From Slackia sp. ZJ119 (GTDB taxonomy: Bacteria > Actinomycetota > Coriobacteriia > Coriobacteriales > Eggerthellaceae), in the NCBI RefSeq assembly GCF_011039175.1, contig NZ_JAAKEN010000002.1, forward strand, positions 1 to 64,000: DNA of 64,000 bases. The letters are read 5' to 3'. The notes beneath the pieces were generated by a model. It did no database searches and was not told the DNA's origin. It worked only from the letters and a program-made list of their open reading frames with translations. Position numbers and translations under genes: made by a program. Numbering within the stretch: position 1 is the stretch's first letter; the number at the start of each line of letters is the position of its first letter. Of the stretch, positions 7,861 to 15,171 are shown piece by piece.

Positions 7861-10074
7861 TTAGATCACCGGGATCTGAAGATACGAATCGTACTTCGCT
7901 CCGGTGTAGATCGTGTTTTCAGAACCGGCCACATAGTCGTCGTTCGGCTCATACATCTCTCCGCCGATAGGAGTCACTTCAAGAAGCAGCTTCCAACCCT
8001 TCTTCAAATGTCCCGTCGTGGGCGGCATTTCAACCGTTGCCTCGACAATCTCGCCTGGTACAAGTTTTTGACAATCGGACTCTTTATGCGTGTGATAAGG
8101 ACGATAGTCGTTGGTCTTCTCGGGATCCTCTTTGCGGTGCGAGAGTTTCAGCCCGCCGCAGCAGATAGCGCCGACTTTATCGAACGCCGTGTCCACGCCG
8201 AAAGGAATTTTGTTGTTGTTCTCATCCAAAGCGAAGAGATGGAGGAATACCTTCATGTCGTTCGTGGTCGAGGAAGCAAACAGTTTCAGTTTGCAGTAGC
8301 CCGCAATTGCCACGTCTTCCTCCAGAGGAGGCGTGCAGAATGCGGCGCCCATGGGATTTGAGAGCGGATAATCGTCAGGAAGATCGGCATTGTAGGTGAC
8401 GCTGCCCTCAATAGGCTCGTCCGAAAGAGCAAGCGGCGACTGAGGATCCGAAGGATCGACAGGAACCGCCCCGAGATGCAACTTTTTGTATTGGGTGCCA
8501 GGCACAGGCCATTCTTTGGCGCTTTGGACGTAGAAGCCGCCTTTTCCGGTGCGAATCATCATGTTGACCGGATCTTCGTCGGACAAGCCGTCGCCTTCGC
8601 CTTTGAGCCAATAATCGAAGAACTTCTGATGCTTGGCCAAGAAGTACGGGTCATACATCCAGTAGTGGATGCCTGTTTCTGCGACCACGTCCATGCGCTT
8701 TTCCCCGAGAGGGGTCGAGCTGTGGATAAAGGCTTCGCTGGTGCCGCGCGTATGAATGAACGGAGTCTCAAGCGGCAACGCCGTATAGAAAGGAACTTTC
8801 ACCAAAGCGGGATCGGAGGCCATGGGAGTCGGCGTGTCGTTGCCAAACACCGCCGGGTCGAACCACTCGTTGGCTTCTTGCACTTCTCGGTGGTCGATGC
8901 CTTCCCACTCGCCGGTGCTGTTTTTCACCGTGAAGGTAAAGGTGCACGACAAGCCGCCAAAATGCATGTTGTCGCGATAGTGGTCGATGTCGCCTGCCAA
9001 CGGAAGCATGGCCGCAAGATGCGGCGGCTGCAACGTGGCGACGTTGAACGCGTTCATGGCATAGTAGGAAGCGCCGTACAAGCCGACTTTGCCATTAGAC
9101 CAAGGCTGCACTCCAGCCCATTCGATGGCATCGTAGAAATCGTCGGCTTCGGGGCGGCCGAATTGATGGGCCTTGCCCGGAACGTCTCCAAGGCCTCGGC
9201 TGTCGACGTTCATGACGACATAGCCGCGCGGCACCCAATCGCGGGTATTGGCGCGTTCGAAGTATTCGCTGGTGTGCATCAGATCTTCATTGTCGCTGCA
9301 GCCCGACGGGGGAACGCCAGGAGTCCCATCGGGCAGGGGCGGCTCTCCTCTGAGCATAATGTGGGTGTTGACGAAATTGTACGCATGGGGACGGCCAGAG
9401 AAATAGTCGTCTTCAAGAACTTGATGGCGCTCAAAGTCTTCCTCGTTTTTGATGGTGCCAAACCAGAATGCCTTGCCATAGCCCGCAAAGCTCATGACGA
9501 CCGGATACTGGCCTTCTTCTTCAGGCATGAAGATGTCGGCCAAGACGTATCCGCCGTCGCGCAGCGGGATCTTGACGTCGGTATGCATGACAATGCCTTC
9601 CATGGCGCGGCGCAGGCAATTGCGTGCGAATGCAGGAGACACGAGCTTGATTCCCAAGGCGTTGCATGCCTCGACGACCATTGGATCGGCATCGAAGTAC
9701 TTCGGCTGTTGAACAAGGTTTTTCAGCTGAAGGTTCGCTACAGCGTCTCGAATGGCGTCGTCGATGACGACAGGCGCGTCAGTGCTCGTCGAATCGCCTT
9801 TTCGCAAGCTCAAAAGCAACCTCGACGTGTTCGTGACGCGGTCGACGCCGAGACGGTCCATTTTGCCAGCCGCCTCATGCGAGAGATTGGCAGGAGTAAG
9901 CTTTTGTTGCGCCATGGTGGCGCCGAGCACAAAATTGCCTATCGAAAAAGTGACGGCCTCCCCTTCTTCGTAGAGAAACTCCCCTTTTTCGTTGGTGCGC
10001 CCTTTGTGAGTCAGCGTCTCATAGTCGATGCCGACAAGAGGAGTGATTCGAAAAACGCCTGTCTTGGTTGCCAT
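7861..10074 (-). CDS. CocE/NonD family (S15-like) alpha/beta hydrolase
   Basis: A 737-residue serine hydrolase of the X-Pro dipeptidyl-peptidase/CocE type. An N-terminal module (residues 14-55; GEAVTFSIGNFVLGA) is of the kind found in extracellular or adhesin-like proteins. The hydrolase begins near residue 165 (VKIPLRDGGYVLADIFMPE), with the family motif NVDSRGLGDVPG at about 289-300 and the nucleophile in GLYGASYYAM (Ser336). The C-terminal jelly-roll typical of CocE runs to the end. No signal peptide is seen, so it is cytosolic by sequence. Members cleave esters, amides or Xaa-Pro bonds; the substrate cannot be read here. A TetR regulator lies 287 bases upstream on the same strand and is the likely controller. 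Confidence 0.85.
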   Translation of the reverse strand: MATKTGVFRITPLVGIDYETLTHKGRTNEKGEFLYEEGEAVTFSIGNFVLGATMAQQKLTPANLSHEAAGKMDRLGVDRVTNTSRLLLSLRKGDSTSTDAPVVIDDAIRDAVANLQLKNLVQQPKYFDADPMVVEACNALGIKLVSPAFARNCLRRAMEGIVMHTDVKIPLRDGGYVLADIFMPEEEGQYPVVMSFAGYGKAFWFGTIKNEEDFERHQVLEDDYFSGRPHAYNFVNTHIMLRGEPPLPDGTPGVPPSGCSDNEDLMHTSEYFERANTRDWVPRGYVVMNVDSRGLGDVPGKAHQFGRPEADDFYDAIEWAGVQPWSNGKVGLYGASYYAMNAFNVATLQPPHLAAMLPLAGDIDHYRDNMHFGGLSCTFTFTVKNSTGEWEGIDHREVQEANEWFDPAVFGNDTPTPMASDPALVKVPFYTALPLETPFIHTRGTSEAFIHSSTPLGEKRMDVVAETGIHYWMYDPYFLAKHQKFFDYWLKGEGDGLSDEDPVNMMIRTGKGGFYVQSAKEWPVPGTQYKKLHLGAVPVDPSDPQSPLALSDEPIEGSVTYNADLPDDYPLSNPMGAAFCTPPLEEDVAIAGYCKLKLFASSTTNDMKVFLHLFALDENNNKIPFGVDTAFDKVGAICCGGLKLSHRKEDPEKTNDYRPYHTHKESDCQKLVPGEIVEATVEMPPTTGHLKKGWKLLLEVTPIGGEMYEPNDDYVAGSENTIYTGAKYDSYLQIPVI

Positions 10075-10361
10075 TGTTGCACCCCTTCCGCTTCAAACGA
10101 AGGCTTGAAACTGTTCAAACCCGTCTCTTCGCTTCGCGTGTTCGCGATGAAGCGAAAACCCTCAGGGCCCAGAGCTTTGCGATTGCTCTTATACGGCCTC
10201 CGCTTCACCCGAAACGCTTGCTGCAAACGATGGTAGCAACCATTGACGCACGGATTTTGGACAACAGAACGCCAGCCGTCCACTGCGTCGACGGCGTGGA
10301 CACAAGAAGAAATTTCGTCCAGAGCAACAAGCCCGCAACGCCGCGCCGAACACCGGCCTGG

Positions 10362-10997
10362 TCAGCTTTGCATGTTTTTGAAGAAGGCGTATTCGCCGGT
10401 AAGCCTTTCATGGGAAATGTGGGGAGCCCCTTCGACCATGAGGTGATATCCAACTCTGGCAAGACTTGCTATGGAAGCCAATTCCTCGCAGGATATTCGC
10501 TTCACGCCATGAGGCAGATGCAGCGAATAGGTGAGCAGCGTTATATAAGACCCGACGAGGTTTTCTACCGCATAGGGAAGCAAATAGTTTTGATGGACCT
10601 TGTCTTCGCAAGAAAAGACAAGCATCTCGTCTCGCAGCTGAATACGCAAGCGATGCACAAAATAAGGATCGCCGTTCACACCCGTTATCGCCGAAAGGGC
10701 TCTTTCGTGCTTGAAGCAGGTCTCGAACCATTGAGAGATCATTTCTATTGAAAGCCCCGGCATTTCAACGGCGTCTTGCGCGGCTTGGCTTTTCAGGCTG
10801 AGCAATCCGAGCAGCGTTTTTTCGATGCCTTCAAGACAGTCATCGGCGCTGGTGAAAATAGTGTAGAACGTCGATCGTGGAACTTCGCTCTGCTTGCATA
10901 TGTCCGACACCTTGATTTTCGTGTATGGTTTTTCGAACAAAAGATCGATATAGGCCTCAACGATAAGCTTGCGCCATTCTGCAGAACTCTTTCGCAT
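10362..10997 (-). CDS. TetR/AcrR family transcriptional regulator
   Basis: A 211-residue regulator. The N-terminal HTH reads WRKLIVEAYIDLLFEKPYTKIKVSDICKQ-SEVPRSTFYTIF, the TetR signature, followed by an all-helical effector domain with no recognisable ligand motif. The start at the ATG of MRKSSAEW was chosen because GAGGGGG lies just upstream; a longer frame to 11036 lacks a ribosome site. The only close neighbour on this strand is the CocE-type hydrolase, so it probably controls that gene and/or itself. The 287-base gap 10075-10361 between them holds no other gene. Confidence 0.85.
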   Translation of the reverse strand: MRKSSAEWRKLIVEAYIDLLFEKPYTKIKVSDICKQSEVPRSTFYTIFTSADDCLEGIEKTLLGLLSLKSQAAQDAVEMPGLSIEMISQWFETCFKHERALSAITGVNGDPYFVHRLRIQLRDEMLVFSCEDKVHQNYLLPYAVENLVGSYITLLTYSLHLPHGVKRISCEELASIASLARVGYHLMVEGAPHISHERLTGEYAFFKNMQS

Positions 10998-11136
10998 TCT
11001 AACCCCCTCGAAGATCCCCAGAACATACCCCATCAATCTGATGCTAAGACCACACTGAACAGACTGACGAACCCCGACTTTTTATTATCCGCCTTTCCGG
11101 AATAATTGCGCCGTGAAATCCAAAAGCACGTCGGTT

Positions 11137-11182
11137 GGTTGCTATCTTAAACGCACAAAGCAAGGCGTTTAAGATAGCAACC
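11137..11182. repeat. 18-bp perfect inverted repeat upstream of the TetR gene
   Basis: ggttgctatcttaaacgc at 11137-11154 and its exact complement at 11165-11182 with a 10-base spacer; the pairing extends a few bases further with one G-T. It lies 140 bases upstream of the TetR start. It could be an operator for the dimeric regulator, a terminator hairpin, or part of a repeat; no T-run follows. Confidence 0.55.
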
Positions 11183-11232
11183 AGCCACGCGCCGGCGAAA
11201 AGAGGGCCTAGCCTTTGGAAGGGCGCTTGCTA

Positions 11233-11487
11233 ATGTGAAGAATATGTGTGTTGGAGATTTTTCATACCAAATTTGCACTTCTTCGCATCTTTTAGTGCAA
11301 AAATCGGCTTTCGGAAGCAAAAATGCACCTTCCAGACCTCTTTTTCAGCGCTGCAGTCCCCTTGCTTGCAGAAAATAACCGCATATATGCCTAATTTGTT
11401 ATTATCTCCAACTAAGGACAATAGCAAATTGATGCTTTGACCCCGGGAATCCTCCCGAAAAATCTCCAGTACACAATTCCTTCACAT
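11233..11487. mobile_element. Family 1 dispersed element, copy A (255 bp)
   Basis: An AT-rich block bounded by 30-bp imperfect terminal inverted repeats: atgtgaagaatatgtgtgtt plus ggagattttt at 11233-11262, and the complement at 11458-11487 (25 of 30 match). The interior includes cttcgcatctttt, a short palindromic core accgcatatatgcc and gatgctttgaccccgg. Copies of near-identical length and the same internal order lie at 21646-21900 and, inverted, at 57892-58145. No frame is conserved across the copies, so I regard it as non-coding. No clear target duplication was found. Confidence 0.7.
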
Positions 11488-11516
11488 CTTACAGAAGAAG
11501 TCTCGCCTAACGGGGG

Positions 11517-11632
11517 GCAGCCTCGCCCTGGCAGGGCAGCCTCGCCCTGGCAGGGCAGCCTCGCCCTAGCGGAGCAGCCTCGCCCTGGCAGGGCAGCCTC
11601 GCCCTAGCGGAGCAGCCCTAGCGGAGCAGCCT
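11517..11632. repeat. Tandem 19-bp GC-rich repeat
   Basis: About six imperfect head-to-tail copies of a 19-base unit (gcagcctcgccctggcagg, with a variant ending ctagcgga). There is no spacer diversity, so it is not a CRISPR array. It lies between family 1 copy A and the guaA terminator. Confidence 0.75.
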
Positions 11633-11683
11633 TGGCCAAGCAGGCCGGAGTTCAGCGGCCCTCAGGTCAAGGGTGCGCACAAA

Positions 11684-11719
11684 AGACACCCCCGATTCAT
11701 GGCAGAATCGGGGGTGTCT
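11684..11719 (-). terminator. Intrinsic terminator of the GMP synthase gene
   Basis: A perfect 15-bp stem (agacacccccgattc at 11684-11698 with 11705-11719), a 6-base loop and TTTT on the minus strand. It lies 112 bases past the stop at 11832. Confidence 0.8.
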
Positions 11720-11831
11720 GAGCACTGCTTGTTCCCGCAAGGCTCTGGCAGCTTGCCGCATTTTCCGCACCTGGCGGTGCTCCCACGGCATCCTACGGAT
11801 TGCCCAACAAGCATTTCAGCAGGTCAACGGC

Positions 11832-12812
11832 TTATTCCCACTCGACCGTCCCCACCGGTTTCGGCGTCAAGTCGTAGCAGACGCGGCAGACGCCGGGGAC
11901 TTCGTGGGTGATGCGATCAGTCATGCGGCGCAGCAGGGCCCAGTCGAGCTCGGGCACCTCGGCGGTCATGACGTCGACGGTGTTGATGGCGCGGATGATG
12001 GCCGGCCATTCGTAGGCCCGCACGCCGTCGCGCACGCCGGTGGCACGCATGTCAGGCACCACGGCGAAGTACTGCCAGGCGCCGACGTTCGCCGCTTCCA
12101 TCTCCTCGCGAACGATGGCGTCGGCCTCGCGCAGCGCTTCCAAGCGGTCGCGCGTGATGGCGCCCAGGCAGCGCACGCCCAGGCCAGGGCCGGGGAACGG
12201 CTGGCGCTCGACCATGTTTTCCGGCAGCCCCAGCTCGCGGCCGACCACGCGCACCTCGTCCTTGAACAGAAGCTTCACGGGCTCGACCAGCTCGAACTGC
12301 AAATCCTCGGGCAGGCCGCCCACGTTGTGGTGGGCCTTCACGCCGTCTTGCGACTCCAGAATGTCGGGATAGATGGTGCCCTGCGCCAAGAAATCAACTT
12401 CGTCGCCGACCTTGCGGGCCTCTTCCTCGAAAACGCGGATGAACTCCGCGCCGATGACCTTGCGCTTTGTCTCGGGCTCGTCGACGCCGGCCAGCAGATC
12501 CAAGAAGCGGTCGGTCGCGTCCACATACACCAGGTTCGCGTCCATCTGGTTCTGGAACACGTCAACGACCTGCTCCGATTCGCCCTTGCGCATGAGCCCG
12601 TGGTTCACGTGCACGCACACGAGGTTCTTGCCGATGGCCTTGATCAGCAGCGCCGCCACCACCGAGCTGTCGACGCCGCCCGAAAGCGCCAGCAGCACTT
12701 TCTTGTCGCCGACCTGCTCGCGAATGGCCGCCACCTGCTCGTCGATGAAAGCTTGCGCCAGCTCGGGCGTCGTGATGCGCTCCATGTCTTCCGGTCGCTT
12801 GTTGGGATCCAT
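11832..12812 (-). CDS. guaA: GMP synthase, ATP-pyrophosphatase and dimerisation part only
   Basis: A 326-residue enzyme that converts XMP to GMP in purine synthesis. The PP-loop LLALSGGVDSSVVAALL is near residue 40. The C-terminal dimerisation domain is intact, with RQPFPGPGLGVRCLG and the end PVGTVEWE. The usual N-terminal class I glutamine amidotransferase domain (about 190 residues) is absent, and the ribosome site GGAGGacag directly before the ATG shows the short start is real. The protein must either use free ammonia or pair with a separate glutaminase subunit encoded elsewhere, as in archaeal two-subunit GMP synthases. The gene is monocistronic and diverges from glpK across 214 bases that must hold both promoters. 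Confidence 0.9.
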   Translation of the reverse strand: MDPNKRPEDMERITTPELAQAFIDEQVAAIREQVGDKKVLLALSGGVDSSVVAALLIKAIGKNLVCVHVNHGLMRKGESEQVVDVFQNQMDANLVYVDATDRFLDLLAGVDEPETKRKVIGAEFIRVFEEEARKVGDEVDFLAQGTIYPDILESQDGVKAHHNVGGLPEDLQFELVEPVKLLFKDEVRVVGRELGLPENMVERQPFPGPGLGVRCLGAITRDRLEALREADAIVREEMEAANVGAWQYFAVVPDMRATGVRDGVRAYEWPAIIRAINTVDVMTAEVPELDWALLRRMTDRITHEVPGVCRVCYDLTPKPVGTVEWE

Positions 12813-13026
12813 CTGTCCTCCTCAATTCGGACGTCGTTGTCTCACTCTGGCGGCCATTATAACGAAGGCCGCCCATCCGCAGGCCCGACACGCCCCGATG
12901 CATCAAATTCTGCAGGTTTGAGGGCGGGCCGAAAGCGCCGCGGCGAACGGTCGCGCCTGCCTCTTGCGACAGGCGGGAGTAGAATGAGGGCCGAACCGTC
13001 TTCGTCGCGAGCAGAAAGGTTGCGCC

Positions 13027-14565
13027 GTGGAACCCATCCGACCCCGCTACATCATCGCGCTCGACCAGGGCACGACGTCGTCTCGCGCCGTCCTCATCGA
13101 CCGCAACGGCATCCCCTGCGCCATCGCGCACAACGAGTTTCCGCAGATCTTTCCACAGCCGGGCTGGGTGGAGCACAACCCCGTCGACATCCTGACCTCG
13201 CAGCTGGGCGCACTGACCGAGCTTTTGGTCACCCACGACGTGCAGCCCGCCGAGGTGGCGGCCATCGGCATCACCAACCAACGCGAAACCACCATCGTGT
13301 GGAACCGCAAAACCGGAGAGCCGGTGCACAACGCCATCGTGTGGCAGTGCCGCCGCACCACGCCGCTCATGGAAAAGCTGCGAGCCGACCCGCGCGTTTC
13401 GGCAATGATCGCCGAAAAGACCGGCCTGGTGTGCGACCCGTACTTCTCGGCCAGCAAAATCGCCTGGATCCTGGACAACGTGGAAGGCGCCCGCGCGGCA
13501 GCGGAGCGGGGAGAGCTGGCCTTCGGCACCGTGGACACGTGGCTGGTCTGGAAGCTGACCCAAGGCGCCGTTCACGCGACCGACCCGACGAACGCCAGCC
13601 GCACCATGCTGTACAACATCCACACGGGCGCCTGGGACGACGAACTGCTGGAACTGTTCGACGTCCCGCGCTCGATGATGCCCGAAGTGCGCCCGTCCGC
13701 GTCGTTTTTCGGCGAGACGTCGAACCCCGGCGTCATCCAAGGCATCCCCATCATGGGCGTGGCGGGCGACCAGCAGGCCGCGCTGTTCGGCCAGGGCTGC
13801 TTCAGCCCCGGCGACGCGAAATGCACCTACGGCACCGGCTGCTTTTTGCTGATGAACACCGGAACCCGCGCACAGCTTTCACGAAACGGCCTGATCACGA
13901 CGGTGGCGGCATGCGGGCCGAACGCAAGCGGGCTGCAGTACGCGCTGGAAGGCAGCGTGTTTATGGGCGGGGCCTTGGTGCAGTGGCTGCGCGACGAGCT
14001 GGAGATGGTCGAAGACGGCGAAGAGGCCGAACGGCTGGCAGAGGAAGCCGGCGGCACCGGCGGGGTGTACGTGGTGCCCGCCTTCACCGGGCTGGGAGCG
14101 CCGCACTGGGACGCCGACGCACGCGGCGCCATTTTCGGGCTGACGCGCGGCACGACGCGGGCCCATGTCGTGCGGGCCTGCTTGGAAGCGCTCGCCTACC
14201 AGGTGCTCGACCTGGTACGCGCCATGGAATCCGACGCAGGAATGCGCTTGGACGCGCTGAGCGTGGACGGCGGCGCGTCGGCGAACAAGTTCCTCATGCA
14301 ATTCCAGGCCGACATCATGGACCGCACGCTCGACCGCCCGAAATGCCGAGAGACCACCGCTCTGGGAGCCGCCTTCTTGGCTGGCCTGGCCTGCGGTTTT
14401 TGGTCCGACGAGTCCGAACTGCGGGCCCTTCGCGCCTCAGACGGCGTCTTTCGTCCCTCGCGCGACCATCAGTGGCGCCGCGAGCGGATCGACGGTTGGA
14501 ACGAAGCGGTCGCCCGCGTGCGCACGAACGAGCAGCACGGGCGCAGTTGCAATAACGCTGACTGA
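13027..14565 (+). CDS. glpK: Glycerol kinase
   Basis: A 512-residue FGGY-family kinase that makes sn-glycerol 3-phosphate from glycerol and ATP in the cytosol. Family hallmarks are IIALDQGTTSSRAVL at the N-terminus, the substrate region WVEHNPVDI, TNQRETTIVWN, KCTYGTGCFLLMNTG and the C-terminal motif LSVDGGASANKFLMQFQAD. Length is typical. The GTG start at 13027 follows AGAAAGG at good spacing. The convergent genes downstream encode a glycerol-3-phosphate dehydrogenase-like fusion and DUF1667, so the locus forms a glycerol oxidation module. A family 2 element starts 17 bases after the stop. Confidence 0.95.
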   Translation: MEPIRPRYIIALDQGTTSSRAVLIDRNGIPCAIAHNEFPQIFPQPGWVEHNPVDILTSQLGALTELLVTHDVQPAEVAAIGITNQRETTIVWNRKTGEPVHNAIVWQCRRTTPLMEKLRADPRVSAMIAEKTGLVCDPYFSASKIAWILDNVEGARAAAERGELAFGTVDTWLVWKLTQGAVHATDPTNASRTMLYNIHTGAWDDELLELFDVPRSMMPEVRPSASFFGETSNPGVIQGIPIMGVAGDQQAALFGQGCFSPGDAKCTYGTGCFLLMNTGTRAQLSRNGLITTVAACGPNASGLQYALEGSVFMGGALVQWLRDELEMVEDGEEAERLAEEAGGTGGVYVVPAFTGLGAPHWDADARGAIFGLTRGTTRAHVVRACLEALAYQVLDLVRAMESDAGMRLDALSVDGGASANKFLMQFQADIMDRTLDRPKCRETTALGAAFLAGLACGFWSDESELRALRASDGVFRPSRDHQWRRERIDGWNEAVARVRTNEQHGRSCNNAD

Positions 14566-14582
14566 ATTGGTAAGAGTTTCTA

Positions 14583-14741
14583 TAGGGAAACGCTGATTAA
14601 GGCCGTCTTGCCATGCGTTTGCAGGGTGGATGGCTGGGGGCCGAAAATCGAACGAGCGCACTGGCGTGCGCAAATGAGGTTTGAGGCCTCCAGGCGCCGC
14701 CCTGCAAACGCATGGCTGGCGGAATTGGACAACACTCCCTA
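14583..14741. mobile_element. Family 2 dispersed element, copy 1 (159 bp)
   Basis: Left end tagggaaacgctgattaagg at 14583; right end, read inward on the minus strand, is tagggagtgttgtccaattc from 14741. Inside is a perfect 16-bp inverted repeat (ccatgcgtttgcaggg at 14611-14626 with 14700-14715). It fills the gap between convergent glpK and DUF1667, and its right end forms the TAG stop (14739-14741) of the DUF1667 gene. Related ends occur at 21971-22041, 57333-57363 and about 58217. It may act as a bidirectional terminator as well as being a repeat. Confidence 0.65.
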
Positions 14742-15092
14742 AGGCACCGACTTTGTGGCGACGACGGAAACGCCGGTTTCGCACACGTCTGCCAGCAGCA
14801 CGTCTCCTGCGCAGACCGGCGCTTCCAACCGCAGGGCCAACATGGCATCGAGCACTGCTCTGATCTGGCCTTTTGGGACGGGCTGGGCGGTTTTCACGCT
14901 CAGCGGCTCAAGGCAGCCGGCCACAGGCACGACGGCGCTCGCCATGCGCACCGGGTTCGTCGCCTCGCCGACGGCGTATTCCAGCCCGCGCCTGCATCCC
15001 TGGCCGGCCACCGCCTCGACCGCGCCGCCAGGAGCCAGCGTCGCTTCCAGCCGGCACCCGAGCGGACAGCAGATGCACGTGAACGATTTCAC
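14739..15092 (-). CDS. DUF1667 domain protein
   Basis: A 117-residue cysteine-rich protein. It opens VKSFTCICCPLGCRLE, then has GQGCRRGLEYA and LSVKTAQPVPKGQI, the standard DUF1667 pattern. The four conserved cysteines could hold an iron-sulfur centre. In many anaerobes the family is the third member of a glycerol-3-phosphate oxidation set with two FAD proteins; here those two are fused and encoded 79 bases upstream on the same strand. The GTG start at 15092 was chosen because AAGGGG lies 8 bases before it and gives the usual family length; a frame from 15182 would add 30 atypical residues. The stop codon lies within the end of a family 2 element. Confidence 0.85.
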   Translation of the reverse strand: MKSFTCICCPLGCRLEATLAPGGAVEAVAGQGCRRGLEYAVGEATNPVRMASAVVPVAGCLEPLSVKTAQPVPKGQIRAVLDAMLALRLEAPVCAGDVLLADVCETGVSVVATKSVP

Positions 15093-15171
15093 CTCGCGAG
15101 CCCCTTGCACGGCGTCCCACCTCCCCCGCCTTCGCGGTCGCTTGAAGCGAACCCCCTGTTCAAAGCGTTGC

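Noticed and set aside
11230-11440. Small open frames in family 1 copy A and similar ones in copies B and C
   Set aside because: The frames do not align across copies and lack ribosome sites, so a conserved micropeptide is not supported.
11517-11632. Possible CRISPR array
   Set aside because: The repeat units are directly adjacent without unique spacers and no cas genes are present.
11673-14555. A 960-residue plus-strand frame over guaA and glpK
   Set aside because: It crosses a terminator and two well-supported genes in other frames and has no family features.
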